Part shown: piece by piece, positions 34,391-45,088 of the stretch
Layout of the letters: each line of letters opens with the position of its first letter
How positions within the stretch are numbered: the first letter of the stretch is position 1
NCBI RefSeq assembly: GCF_002288925.2
Contig: NW_022098045.1
Coordinates: forward strand, 6,359,519 to 6,423,518
Length of the DNA stretch: 64,000 nucleotides
Direction of reading: 5' to 3'
Source: Delphinapterus leucas
Lineage: Eukaryota > Chordata > Mammalia > Artiodactyla > Monodontidae
Position numbers and translations under genes: made by a program
Notes under the pieces: model-generated
What the model was told of the DNA's origin: nothing
Databases searched by the model: none
Seen by the model: only the letters and a program-made list of their open reading frames with translations

Positions 34391-34807
34391 TTGTGGAGAT
34401 TCAATCCGCTGCTGCTGAGGCTGCTGGGAGAGATTTCCCTTTCTCTTCTTTGTTCGCACAGCCCCCGGGGTTCAGCTTTGGATTTGGCCCCGCCTCTGCG
34501 TGTAGGTCACCTGAGAGCGTCTGTTCTTCGCTCAGACAGGACGGGGTTAAAGGAGCAGCTGATTCGGGGGCTGTGGCTCACTCAGGCTGTGGGGAGAGAG
34601 GGGTACGGAATGTGGGGCGAGCTTGTGGAGGCAGAGGCCAGCATGACGTTGCAAAAGCCTGAGGCTCACCGTGTGTTCTCCCGGGGAAGTTGTCCCTGTA
34701 TCACGGGACCCTGGCAGTGGTGGGCTGCACAGGCTCCAAGAGGGGAGGTTTGGATAGTGACCTGTGCTCGCACACAGGCTTCTTGGTGGCGGCAGCAGCA
34801 GCCTTAG
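34391..34807 (+). other. 138-codon antisense ORF in the L1 A 5' region
   Basis: This frame lies on the strand opposite to the L1. The equivalent in copy B (62444-62860) has the same length, start (Met-Trp-Arg-Phe) and C-terminus (Trp-Trp-Arg-Gln-Gln-Gln-Pro). About three quarters of residues agree by eye. Position recalls primate L1 ORF0, also antisense in the 5' UTR, but there is no sequence resemblance that I can see. GC-rich composition favours chance frames, so coding status is unproven. Confidence 0.35.
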
Positions 34808-34838
34808 CATCTCATGCCCGTCTCTGGGGTCCGCGCTG

Positions 34839-35288
34839 TTAGCCGCGGCTCGCGCCCGTCTCTGGAGCTCCTTTAAGCAACACTCTTAATCCCCTCTCCT
34901 CCCGCACCAGGAAACAAAGAGGGAAGAAGAAGTCTCTTGCCTCTTCGACAGGTCCAGACTTTTCCCCGGACTCCCTCCCGGCCAGTTGTGGCGCACTAAC
35001 CCCCTGCAGGCTGTGTTCACGCCGCCAACCCCAGTCCTCTCCCTGCGCTCGGACCGAAGCCCGAGCCTCAGCTCCCAGCCCCGCCCGCCCCGGCGGGTGA
35101 GCAGACAAGCCTCTCGGGCTGGTGAGTGCCGGTCGGCACCGATCCTCTGTGCGGGAATCTCTCCGCTTTGCCCTCCGCACCCCTGTTGCTGCGCTCTCCT
35201 CCGCGGCTCCGAAGCTTCCCCCCTCCGCCACCATCAGTCTCCGCCCACGAAAGGACTTCCTAGTGTGTGGAAACCTTTCCTCCTTCAC
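34839..35288 (-). other. Sense ORF in the L1 A 5' region, about 149 codons
   Basis: On the L1 coding strand upstream of ORF1, starting Met-Lys-Glu-Glu-Arg-Phe-Pro-His. The copy B counterpart (62865-63344) is the same protein with about 85% identity by eye, one extra codon near 63100 and a longer C-terminus. It is Arg/Glu/Gly-rich with no domain I recognise. It would act as an upstream ORF of L1 mRNA; coding status is unproven. Confidence 0.4.
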
Positions 35289-35506
35289 AGCTCCCTCCCA
35301 CTGGTGCAGGTCCCGTCCCTATTCTTTTGTCTCTGTTTATTCTTTTTTCTTTTACCCTACCCAGGTACGTGGGGGGTTTCTTGCCTTTTGGGAGGTCTGA
35401 GCTCTTCTGCCAGCGTTCAGTAGTGTTCTGTAGGAGTTGTTCCACATGTAGTTGTATTTCTGCGCTATTTGTGGAGAGGAAGGTGATCTCCACATTTTAC
35501 TCCTCT

Positions 35507-35515
35507 GCCATCTTG
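35507..35515 (-). promoter_or_regulatory. YY1-like site at the L1 A 5' end
   Basis: Read on the L1 strand the extreme 5' end holds 'caagatggcagagg', which fits the YY1 core AAGATGGC. In human L1 a YY1 site at the same place directs accurate 5' start of transcription. In copy B the core is AAGACGGCGG, a CpG-type variant that should bind less well. No test was possible. Confidence 0.6.
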
Positions 35516-35525
35516 AAGGCCTCTC

Positions 35526-35583
35526 TGGAATTTGCATATTTTAATAGTCAGTCCAGCTCCTCAGATGCACAGTTTGAGCAACA
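35526..35583 (+). mobile_element. MER5-like element, right part
   Basis: Continues the element interrupted at 29270: after the second target-site copy come 'agtcagtccagctcctcaga' and 'tgcacagtttgagcaacatt', the expected MER5 end with its inverted repeat. Confidence 0.6.
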
Positions 35584-36175
35584 TTGCTGCAGGCAAGGGT
35601 ATCACTGCCTGGGCAATGCTGCTTTTACTGCCTCTGTGTCTGGAACCTAGTGATTTGGCAGCTTTGCTTTGCTCTGGTTTTTCATCTCTTTAAGCTCACA
35701 CCTCCCCCTCCTTTGACTGTGCCTGAGGTAGTGATGGGGGCTTTCTTAGCTGTGTGCATGAAAGTTCCTGAAGATACTGGGTGAACTGAGGGGTTGGAGG
35801 TAGATGTCATTTTATTTCACTGGGATACATTATTTCTTCATTCTGGGCTGCCATTCTTTTAGATGAATGAGGTTTGGTACTTTGGGTATTGGAAATAATA
35901 TAGAATTGTTTTGTAACACTGATTTCAGGGAGGAATGACTACAGCTTCCTTTAGGGTTAGCCAGACTGGTTAGATTAATTTAACAAACATGAGCCAAGTG
36001 CTTCCTCTCTGGCAGCTAGGAATTTTGCTGCACAATTGCTGGGCAATAATATGTGGTGAAACAGGGTCAGTGCTTCTGGACCTTAGGAATTGGGAGACCT
36101 CACAGTGGACCAGGGAACGACTTAGAGGTGCCTAAGGGATAAGGGGGTTGGACGTGTTTCCTACAAGATGTAGTA
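35584..36175. other. Unassigned noncoding sequence
   Basis: Nothing recognised. The TA dinucleotide at its end (36174-36175) is the target site of the next element. Confidence 0.4.
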
Positions 36176-36827
36176 CAGTCGGTCCTCATTATTTGTGTAT
36201 TCCATATTTGTGAATTCACCTACTCACTAACATTTATTTATAACCCCCAAATCAATACTCTTGGCACTTTTGTGGTTATTCGAGGCATGAGCAGAGTGGC
36301 GGAAAGTTCGAGCTCCTTGACGTACATGTTCCTAGCTGAAGTCAAACAAGATGATGATCTCCCTTCTTATTTCACTTCTCATGCTGTAAACAAGCATCCT
36401 TTTGGCAATCTGTTTAGTACCATGTTTTTTCACATCTTTGTGCTTTTGGTGGTGATTTCACTTTGTTTAAAGTGGCCTCCCAGCATCGTGCTGAAGTACA
36501 GTCTAGTTTCCTAAGCAGGAAGGAGGTGATGTGCCTTACGGAGAAAATCCATGTGTTAGATAAGTTTCATTCAGGCATTTATTATATATAGTGCTGTTGA
36601 CTGTGAGTTCAATGTTAATGAATAAACAATGTATATTAAATAAGGTGTCTTTAAACAGAAACATGTAAGGTAAGGTTATGTATTGATTGGTTGATGAAAA
36701 TGTTGTGACCAGAGGCTGCAGGAAACCTGCCTTGTATTTACTCTTGGAACAATGGCTTAGTATTTACTAATTCAGTGTTCTGGAGACTTTATAGAACATA
36801 ACTACCATGAATAATGAGAATCCACTG
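36176..36827 (+). mobile_element. Tigger-type (Tc1/mariner-pogo) DNA transposon remnant
   Basis: The left end 'cagtcggtcctcattatttg' and the right end 'atgaataatgagaatccactg' (given in two parts: atgaataatgag + aatccactg) form imperfect terminal inverted repeats, next to a TA at the left. The interior (about 36470-36640) carries a decayed stretch like the N-terminal DNA-binding (psq/CENP-B type helix-turn-helix) region of Tigger transposase, with stops and frameshifts. At about 650 bp it is an internally deleted, non-autonomous copy. Confidence 0.8.
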
Positions 36828-37104
36828 CGTATGGGTATATGGATTACCTAAACATCTCTATGATGGAGTACTGCTATGCAGCCATGGTGTAGAGCTCTCA
36901 GGAAAAGACTTTCATTTTGCCTAAGACAAAATGAGCGATGTTTTTCCGAAGTAAATATGGCTGATCTCCATTCATACAGAAATCGCAGTAGATTAAGATA
37001 ATTGTTCCCTAAATAATAAAGTAAGTTAAAATAAAGCGCTCCCCTTTCCAGACATAATTATCGGAGAGATTTAGCGCCATTTGATTGATTTTCAAGAACC
37101 AAGA
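36828..37104. other. Unassigned noncoding sequence
   Basis: Nothing recognised, apart from a faint L1-like phrase near 36870-36890. Confidence 0.35.
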
Positions 37105-37205
37105 GGGAGGGTATATATGTATACGTATAGCTGATTCACTTCGTTGTACAGCCGAAACTAACACAGCATTGTAAAGCCACTATACTCAAAAAAAAAAAAG
37201 AAAAA
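37105..37205 (+). mobile_element. Very short LINE-1 3' end
   Basis: 'gagggtatatatgtatacgt', 'atagctgattcacttcgttg', 'taaagccactatactc' then an A-rich tail: the last 80 bp or so of a cetartiodactyl L1, extremely 5'-truncated. Confidence 0.85.
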
Positions 37206-37740
37206 AACCAATGTGAGTATCTGAACTGATTTCTGGGATCACTATCATGTAGTTTCAAGGGGTCAGGGAAAATCGAGTCTAACTGTTTTACAGAGGAGTT
37301 AATTGGGACTGAAGTCCAGGTCTCCTGACTTCCAGTCTAATGGGGGTAGTAGACGGAGCAAGGGACCCGCTGTCCCTCTTTCTGGCCTCCTGGGAACTTC
37401 CTGGCTCCTTTGTGAAAATGGCTCAACTCTCAGTCGCTACCATCTGTGATGGTGACATTGCAGAGTCCTAGGAGCCCAGGAACGGCTCTGACTTTGTTAC
37501 GGAGAGGAAGGGGGTGTGAAGAAATGGGCGCCAGTTGGAATAAAGTTGTTTTTAAAAATCATTCCAAACACATAGTTATCACTACAGAACTGCAGTATAT
37601 ACTCTGATGTTTTAAGCCTTCATTAAGAAATGAAAGGAGTTTTCTCCGAACACAGCCATCAAGCCTTGAAATCCAATCCCTGCTCATCGAATGCAAAGTC
37701 TGGAAAGGAAATGGAATGCCATAAATTACCTCAATTAAAA
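37206..37740. other. Mostly unassigned; a MIR-like fragment
   Basis: The part 37255-37345 ('ttttacagaggagttaattg', 'ggtctcctgacttccagtct') looks like an antisense MIR fragment. Nothing else is recognised. Confidence 0.4.
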
Positions 37741-37748
37741 CCTTTTTC

Positions 37749-38050
37749 GGGGCTTCCCCGGTGGCGCAGTGGTTGAGAATCTGCCTGCCAATGCAGGGGA
37801 CACGGGTTCGAGCCCTGGTCTGGGAAGGTCCCACATGCCGCGGAGCAACTGGGCCCGTGAGCCACAATTAGTGAGCCTGCGCGTCTGGAGCCTGTGCTCC
37901 GCGACAAGAGAGGCCGCGATAGTGAGAGGCCCGCGCACCGTGATGAAGAGTGGCCCCCGCTTGCCACAACTAGAGAAAGCCCTCGCACAGAAGCGAAGAC
38001 CCAACACAGCCAAAAATAAATAATAAATAATAAATTAAAAAAAAAAAACA
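37749..38050 (+). mobile_element. CHR SINE, long older form, complete
   Basis: Has the tRNA head 'ggcttccccggtggcgcagt', the B-box-like 'gggttcgagccctgg', and the long 3' body including 'cttgccacaactagagaaag' and 'cagaagcgaagacccaacac', with an AATA-type A-rich tail. 'cctttttc' is repeated at 37741-37748 and 38051-38058 as the target-site duplication. Confidence 0.95.
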
Positions 38051-38359
38051 CCTTTTTCTTTTGGAGACTAATCCAGGGAGGACAAGAATGCAGCAGAAAT
38101 CAAACTTGCCAAAATGATTCTACTTCTCCCAAACCTGAGCCAGATTATAACATTTGTTTACCTTTTTAGACTGCTGTCTCCGATAAAATAAATAAAAGTT
38201 CATGAGGAGTTTAGGGCTAGAGATATAGGGAGGCTTTTAAAGCATATTTTTTCCATTTAGGTGGGACATACATCTACACATTTAAGAAGGAATGTGGAAA
38301 TGCTAACGTAAAGATTCCTATGTTTTTAAAGGGGAGGAGGGAGCTGTAGCGATGTTACA
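38051..38359. other. Unassigned noncoding sequence
   Basis: Nothing recognised beyond the right target-site copy. Confidence 0.4.
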
Positions 38360-38540
38360 CACTTGCTTCTGGCAGCTTCTATAATCCTGGCAGCAGCCTA
38401 TGAGGCACATATTGTTATTTTGTTTGTCAAGAAGTTGTAGTTCAGGGAGCTAAAGTGATTAGCAGAGTTACAAGGAGCAATTTGAAAAGAATTCAGGCCT
38501 CAAGACTCCACACTGAGAGTCCAGGCAGTTATAAATCCTT
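38360..38540 (-). repeat. Possible MIR SINE, antisense
   Basis: 'cagcctatgaggcacatatt', 'gtagttcagggagctaaagt' and 'attcaggcctcaagactcca' follow the reverse MIR order with heavy divergence. Confidence 0.5.
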
Positions 38541-39582
38541 CCAAACCAGTGCTCTGTCCACATTCAAGGGCCTGTGCAGGGCGTGTGACGGCACGGGGCA
38601 AATGCAGCGTCAAACCTTCCCGAGTCAGGCTCTTAGATATATATGCCTTCATCGATGAAAGTTTTTATTTGTATAACTGTGTGTTTGAAAAAATGCATTG
38701 CAGATTTACTTATATTAAACTTTTCTACATTTATAAGTTATGATGAAAGTAACAACACGCTCACTGTAACAAGACTTCACAGTAAGCAAGGCTAAAAGAG
38801 TAGGCATTCTGTGGTTTTTCCCAGGTCCGTACAATGTAGAACCGTCGTTTGAAGGAAAAGCATTGCCTCATTTAGGTCCCCTCAGACAGAGAAAAATGAA
38901 TTGTTTGCATAATATTATTATTATTCACACGCACATCATCGCCCCTAAAGCACTGCATAGACTTCGGTCTCTTCAGGAGCTCTTTCCCTGCAGTTTTGTT
39001 TATCCTCAGACCTAGTCTGGGGTACCTCACATCCGATCAGTGTCGCTCATGAATGAATGAGATTTTGATGTATGACAGTTCTCTCCACTGCACCTCAGGC
39101 ATGTGTAACTCCACTCACCTGAACATTTCCACCCTCAGAATGGCTGAGGATCTAAGTATCGGAGTCCCTGAGGAAGAAGCTCCTTGGGCTCTTGGGCAGA
39201 TATCTTGTGTTGATGTTAGGACTCCACACAGGAGGGAACTGCCGGGCTTGTGGCTGGCAGGCCCATAAAACAAGCAGTAACCCACTCACTGGAATTTACC
39301 CGAGGCCGTACCCAGCTTCCCAGGTGGTTCATGGCTTGTGTCTCTGGATTTTGGTTTTCAGACAACCCCTTGGAACTGCCCTCAGCCTTCTATGAGTTCC
39401 TAGTTTGTCCCTCCTTCCCCCTATTTACTCTTCCTCTGGAACGGCAGGAGGAAGTCCATTCCTGCTCCAGCATTCCTAACCCCGACCCAGCTTGTTCCCC
39501 CCTCATCACAGCATTGATCACCACCGCAGAGGGCTGGCAGTGGTCTCCTCATGGTGCTAATACATCACCCCTGACTATCTTC
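38541..39582. other. Unassigned noncoding sequence
   Basis: No family or exon recognised. A 124-codon plus-strand frame ends inside the following SINE, which argues against a conserved gene. Confidence 0.4.
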
Positions 39583-39598
39583 AAGAATAGAGCCACAG

Positions 39599-39826
39599 GG
39601 CTTCCCTGGTGGCGCAGTGGTTGAGAGTCTGCCTGCCGATGCAGGGGACGCAGGCTCGTGCCCCGGTCCAGGAAGATCCCACATGCCGCGGAGCGGCTGG
39701 GTCCTTGAGCCACGGCCGCTGAGCCTGCGCGTCCGGAGCCTGTGGTCCAAAACGGGAGAGGCCACAACAGTGAGAGGCCCACGTATTGCAAAAATAAAAA
39801 TAAAAATAAAAAAATAAAATAAAATA
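39599..39826 (+). mobile_element. CHR SINE, young form, with perfect target-site duplication
   Basis: Complete: head 'ggcttccctggtggcgcagt', body, 'gaggcccacgtattgc', then an (AAAAAT)n-like tail. The 16 bp 'aagaatagagccacag' is exact on both sides (39583-39598 and 39827-39842), pointing to a fairly recent insertion. Confidence 0.98.
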
Positions 39827-39842
39827 AAGAATAGAGCCACAG

Positions 39843-41039
39843 AGACCAAACTGTGTAGCACAAAGTATTTTGGTTGGGTATTTTTTGTTTACCCCTCCAA
39901 ACCTATGGCTCCCCTCTGTTCTGCAACCCTGGAGGCTTCATGTAGTGATTGGCCCTTTCCCTTTCTGGCTTCCAGTTGGGTGTAAGCACCAGTAGAGCCT
40001 GGCAGGAGATGGGAAGGCTGCAGGAGAGTGAGGTAGGGGTACTCATTCTCCCAGCTCCCCTTCCCCCTAACCCCCGTGAGTTGCTTGTGGTTAACTGGGT
40101 TCCTCTGCTTCCAAAGGCCACAGTTCTTCTGGGTTCTCCCCTGTGTCCCTTCAGACCTGGTGGTACTAATGCCTCCCTGGCTCCCTGCTGTTGCCTGGGA
40201 TTCCCTATACTTTGTCTACACCGTTATCCATGGTCTCTGTCTTACCCTTTCCTCCGTGCACCTGTTGGACTGAGCCATCTGTTTTCTGCCAGGACTAGAG
40301 TCTCTGGCCTCCTTTTCTGAAGTCTCCCCTACTCTTGCCCACGAGTAGCTCCTCTTTCCCTCTTTATGTGTTAGTACTTGCATCACCATGCCTCTTTCCC
40401 CAGGCCCCATGGTTTGAGCAACTCTCTGTCATCAGTCATTTCCACCTTAGTAGGAAATTATCTCGGGATCAGAAGCCATTGGAGAAACCATGTGGTCTAA
40501 TGGGTTTCTCATTCAAACGTGAAGAAAATAGGGCCAGAGAAGATAGATGTTTTGCCCAAGGTACACTGGATACTACCTAGAATCTGGTCTACTGTTCTTT
40601 GCTCTGTACAATACAGAGACTGGGGATAAATGTCCCAAATAGGAGATGTCTTCAGAAATGAAGGTCAGAAGATGCCACCTTCTGAAATTGAAACAAGTAC
40701 GATTCAACATCAAATAGATGAAATCATCCCTCTGCAAGGAAAAAAAAAAATGTGTTCTAAGAGGAGATACTGCTTTTGCAAATGTATTGCTGACAAGAAT
40801 GTTTCACTGTTTTCAGCTAGTAGACTTAGGGAGTTTCCGAAGAAATTAAGATAAGCTTTAATCCCAGGGATTTTATATGCAGAAAGGAATGCATCATCAA
40901 AGAAAGGGGGTTATCTTCTGGAGAAGAGGGAAACATGTAAGACTTTATCTGTATGTCTCCTCTACTGATTAATTACTTCAAATGTTATCCCAATTGACTG
41001 ACCCAAGTGTTCTGATTCAATTCACAGGTATATCCCTCT
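39843..41039. other. Unassigned noncoding sequence
   Basis: A faint antisense MIR-like stretch lies near 40440-40570. Otherwise nothing is recognised. A 123-codon frame at 39949-40320 lacks any domain. Confidence 0.4.
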
Positions 41040-41190
41040 AATGATGGTGTGTTAAATTCAGCAAGCACTGACCATCTACTATGATGAGCTTCTCACTGTA
41101 CCAGGAATTGGACACATAAAGATGATCTAGCTATAGATCCTGCCTTCTAGTAGAATATACTGGGGAAGGAGACACAAAGACAGATCCTTT
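41040..41190 (-). repeat. L2 3' end, antisense
   Basis: 'agcactgaccatctactatg', 'gtaccaggaattggacacat', 'gatcctgccttctagtagaa' and 'tactggggaaggagacacaa' are the reverse complement of the L2 3' UTR. Confidence 0.55.
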
Positions 41191-42119
41191 TAATGTAGAC
41201 TCTCTCTGTCATGCTCTCTCATAGGCTCCTCCTTTTCTTTTTTCAAAATACTTAGCTGCTAGGCAACTCCTAGAAAACCATCTCTTGTGGTCTTTATTTT
41301 CACTCCCTTTTGGAGATATCAGCCACTCTGTGACAAGCCAGACTGGGGTGGGTTGGAGAGCACCCAACCTCTTGACTAGTTCAAGAGAAGGTGTCCAGGG
41401 CCAAGTGTGAGATTCAGCTTTTGGGTGAGACTGAGCCATAAGGAAGAACATAAGTCACCACCCAGGGCTGACACATAGTATGTGCTTAGCAGATTAATTC
41501 ATTCGGTAGTTATTTAATGCACGTGTACTAAGGGGCAGAGACAGGCACTGGAGTCAGGAGTCAGTAAAACCAATGTCTTGAACGAGTGTTTCCCGGAGAG
41601 TGTGGTGGGTCTGAGAGGCAAGAGAGGCAGTAAACCAAGAGCTCAAACCTGGAGCAGAAGCGAAAGCAGTGGGAGTTCAGGATGTTGAATGTGGTCTGGG
41701 GGTGGAGGGTAGAGTTAGGGATAAGGGAGTTGGAGAAGACTTGATAGAGGTACAAATGCAGCCTCTGGGTTTCTTTTCCCTGAGGTTTGTGCATATCTGT
41801 GGGTCTGAAGACAGAACCTTAAAACTGTCAGCATCCCCTTGGATGCTTATTTGGTACTATGAGGGTCATAGCAACAGGACTCATTGAAACTGACCTTTGA
41901 AAATAACTTCTCTTAATTAAAAGGAGTATCTGATTCTGGGTAAGCAGTCAAGGAGGCTAATTTCATTTATGTTCTTTACTGCTGGCCTGCCTCCCAACCG
42001 AGCTGACCAAAGGCCTGCATTTTCCAGAACGGCTCACGCCTCTGCACCCTCTAACTCCCTGTGCCATAGTTCCCAGTGTCTGACTGTGTCCTGTTTGGGG
42101 TTCACATAACAGAGTCACC
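41191..42119. other. Unassigned noncoding sequence
   Basis: Nothing recognised. Confidence 0.4.
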
Positions 42120-42595
42120 TACGTTTTTATCCTATTGACTTGGCCTCTGCTGAACTCACCTACCTCATCTCCTGCTGGTCCTGGCCTCGCCCTTTATGTG
42201 ATGGTGGTACACACCACACCCACGCCCCTTCTCGCCTCTCTCTCCATGTGCCCCTCCTTCCCCTTCTTGGAACTGCCTCTTCTTCCTCCTTCCCTCCTCC
42301 CCCGCCCCCCCAAGACTCGATCCAGGCATCACCGCCTCCCAGAACCCTCCTCTGCTCCCCTCAAGCTGGGCTGAAGGCCCTGGTCTCTGGTTCTCATTCT
42401 AGGCCACACATACCTCTGTTGTAGCACTCATCACCTTTTATGTAAATAATCCACTGCAATAAGTTTTGTGTTTAAATTTACTGTTTATTCTCCCTCTGGG
42501 CTCCTTCAGGCCTGAGTCTAGGTCACTTTAGAACCTCAGCAACAAATACAGTGCCTGGCACACAGTAAGTAGATGCTCATCCTAGAAGAAGTTAT
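42120..42595 (+). repeat. L2 LINE 3' region
   Basis: A pyrimidine-rich part followed by 'gtagcactcatcacctttta', 'tctccctctgggctccttca' and 'cagtgcctggcacacagtaa', which is L2 3' UTR order. The short Pro/Ser-rich frames are by-products. Confidence 0.6.
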
Positions 42596-43775
42596 TATGA
42601 TTTGTTATATTTTGGGGCTTTCCTGACTTCCATAGAGTCTGTCAGCTTTTTGCTTTGCATTCCTCTGCCCCAAGCTCTTTATGTCTCAGGGACACTTACA
42701 TGTCCTGAAAACTTGGGGCCATAGGGATGGCTTCTGTGCCTCTGTCCTGTCCTTGCCTATGAGGAAGATGCTGAAGTTGTGGGAAATAGGTTTGCCTCGT
42801 GTGGCAGCATCTGAGAAAGAGAGAGGGGAAAGGGATTGTAGGTGTGAGAGCTCTTGGCAGAAATCAGCGGTTGTTAGGTTATAAAATCATAGGGTTATAA
42901 AATCATAGGATCTGTTAGGTGGCAGTGCCTCAGGAAAAGCAATAAGGAGCTTTCTTCCTGGGCATGCAATATGGAGAGCCTATGGTCATCCCATGTCCAC
43001 ACGCTCTGAGGACCACAGCTTCCAATGTACACAGCATTTTCCTCTCACTGAGATGGAAGCATTCTCATCCTGATATGCATATGGTGGTGGGCCTTATGGG
43101 CTCTCTGTAGAATAAGATGGGACTTGCTGTCAAAGAAGGCAGCTGTGGCCATTGAGATGCTTTTGTTCTAGTAAGAAGTTTCATCTTGAAAGTAATTGCC
43201 TGACAGAATTAATTAATATTTAGAGAAGCTGGAATTATTTCAGGAGGGAGTAGGTTATAGACTGGGAAGGGGCATGAAGGAAACTGCTGGGGTGCTGGAA
43301 AGGTTCTCTCTCTAGACCTGTGTGGTGGTTACATGGCTGTCTCCAGATGAAGAAGAATCATAGAGCCATACACTGGAGGTTGGTGCGCCTTACTGTGTGA
43401 ATGCCGTCCTTCAATAATTAAAAGAAGAAAAGAAGTCACTTGCAAAGGTGGATATACTATCAATGAAAAACCAGGGAGGCAGGAGGCTGATTCTGACACT
43501 TAAAATAAGGTGGCCTGTGACTGATATGCTGGCTTCAAACTTATATGATCGTTATGATCACACAGGGGCCATGGAGAAGGTGCAGGGAAATTGCACAGAG
43601 GCAATGTGTTCACTAAAGCCTGTTTCCCTTCTAGCTTCCCTCCAAGTGCCCTCCACTTAGACACTCAGCACCAGGGCCCAGGGGCTCGCACACTTGTTCC
43701 ACAGTTGTTTCAAATTGTGTCTTGGACTGTCCAAGTAACAATTTGAAGTAAATTCATGACATTAAGCAATTTTTT
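42596..43775. other. Unassigned sequence with a 16 bp direct repeat
   Basis: 'ggttataaaatcatag' occurs twice in tandem (42877-42892 and 42893-42908, slippage type). Nothing else is recognised. Confidence 0.5.
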
Positions 43776-44480
43776 TTTGAAATTATTTTTTATTGTGGTA
43801 AAATACATGTAACATAAAATTTGCCATTTTAACCATTTTTAAGTTGTATAATTCAGTGGCATTAATTATATTCACAATGTGCAATTATCGCCATTATTTA
43901 TTTCCAAAACTTTTTTTTTTTTTGCGGTACGCAGGCCTCTCACTGTTGTGGCCCCTCCCGTTTCGGAGCACAGGCTCCAGACGCGCAGGCTCAGCGGCCA
44001 TGGCTCACGGGCCCAGCCGCTCCGCGGCACGTGGGATCTTCCCAGACCGGGGCACGAACCCGTGTCCCCGGCATCGGCAGGCAGACTCTCAACCACTGCG
44101 CCACCAGGGAAGCCCTCCAAAACTTTTCGTCACCCCAAACAGAGCCTCTATAACCATTAAGCAGTCACTCCCCAGTCTCCCCTCCCCCAGTCCCTGGTAA
44201 CCTCTAATCTGCTGTCTCTATGAATTTTCCTTTTGTAGATATTTTATATAAGTGGAGTCATACAATGTTTGTCTTTTGTGTCTGGCTAATTTGACTAAGC
44301 ATAATGTCTTCAGAGTTCTTCCATGTTGTAGCATGTATCAGAACCTCATTTCTTTTTATGGCTAAATGATACCCCATTGTATGGATATACCGTATTTTGT
44401 TTTTCCATTCATCTGTTGATGGACACTTGGGTTGTTCCACATTTTGGCTGTTGTGAATAATTCTGCAGTGAATATTGGCT
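43776..44480 (-). mobile_element. Old LINE-1 3' region, split by a SINE
   Basis: Antisense old L1 (mammalian-wide type): 'attgtggtaaaatacatgta', 'tttgccattttaaccatttt', then beyond the SINE 'tatataagtggagtcataca', 'tggctaaatgataccccatt' and 'catctgttgatggacacttg'. It is clearly older and more diverged than copies A and B. Confidence 0.85.
43915..44115 (-). mobile_element. CHR SINE, young form, inside old L1
   Basis: Antisense full copy: T run, 'gcggtacgcaggcctctcac', body, head ending 'ccaccagggaagccc'. 'tccaaaactttt' flanks it (43903-43914 and 44116-44127), an exact 12 bp duplication of L1 sequence. Confidence 0.97.
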
Positions 44481-44499
44481 AAGTGCGTAAAATTTGAAA

Positions 44500-44645
44500 A
44501 TTGTCACCTTCTCAAATTCTTATCCATCCTTCAAGTCTTGACTAAATGTTACCTTCTCTGTGAAGAACCTTCCTCTCAGTATCAGTGCCCTTGTGCTTAC
44601 GTCCCTTCCTCTAGGCCTGAGGTTGTGCCTCTAACCTGGAGCTGT
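44500..44645 (+). repeat. Possible L2 fragment
   Basis: 'ccatccttcaagtcttgact', 'aaatgttaccttctctgtga' and 'agaaccttcctctcagtatc' match the L2 coding-end pattern ('...aatgtcacctcctcagagaggccttcc...' type). Confidence 0.6.
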
Positions 44646-45088
44646 GGGCTATGCATGTGGGCTCTTTCGCCAAACCAAGAGCGAACTTTCATCAAAGGAG
44701 CTTGAGAAAGGGTGAGGCTGGTCATTCAAGGAAGGAAGTCTGAACAGGTCGTCTAAAGAAAGGAATTAGAGGTCCGTCCTAAGGAAACTAGGGAATGAGA
44801 GTGCAAGGATGTTGAGACTGGGAACAAGATTGATTTTTTTCTTCCTTGAAAGTGGTGTGGGGCAACCTGGTGATATTTATAAGACCAGGGCTAGTCAACT
44901 CTCGGAAGCTGTACTTAATTTTCTCCTTATTTGCAGTGCTGTTCATTGCACCACATTTTACATGCTCCTGAGCTCAAAGGTGTGATGTCTTAACTTAGGA
45001 TTTCTAGCTCTGAGCTCAGCACATAATAGGTACTTGAGTTAGTTGAAATATAGATCCTACTTGCACTGACAGAGCAAATAACAGTGGC
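44646..45088. other. Mostly unassigned; possible L2 tail
   Basis: A short L2-like tail ('tgagctcagcacataatagg') near 45010-45035. Otherwise nothing. Confidence 0.35.

Larger units (their letters stand above)
29271..35525 (-). mobile_element. LINE-1 copy A, full-length but defective
   Basis: An antisense L1 with its 3' end at the left ('catctttattggagtattat') and its 5' end at the right ('gccatcttgaaggcctctc'). From right to left it holds a 2.2 kb 5' region, ORF1, a shortened ORF2 and the 3' UTR. The flanks carry 'tggaatttgcattattttaa' (29251-29270) and 'tggaatttgcatattttaa' (35526-35544), a target-site duplication differing by one T. Defects: nonsense codon in ORF1, a deletion of about 0.9 kb at the start of ORF2, several frameshifts, an altered reverse-transcriptase motif, and an assembly gap in the 3' UTR. 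Confidence 0.97.

Noticed and set aside
34986..35423. 145-codon plus-strand frame in a GC-rich area that looks like a CpG-island first exon
   Set aside because: It lies inside the 5' region of L1 copy A on the opposite strand, and the same area is present in copy B. It is transposon sequence, not a host promoter or exon.
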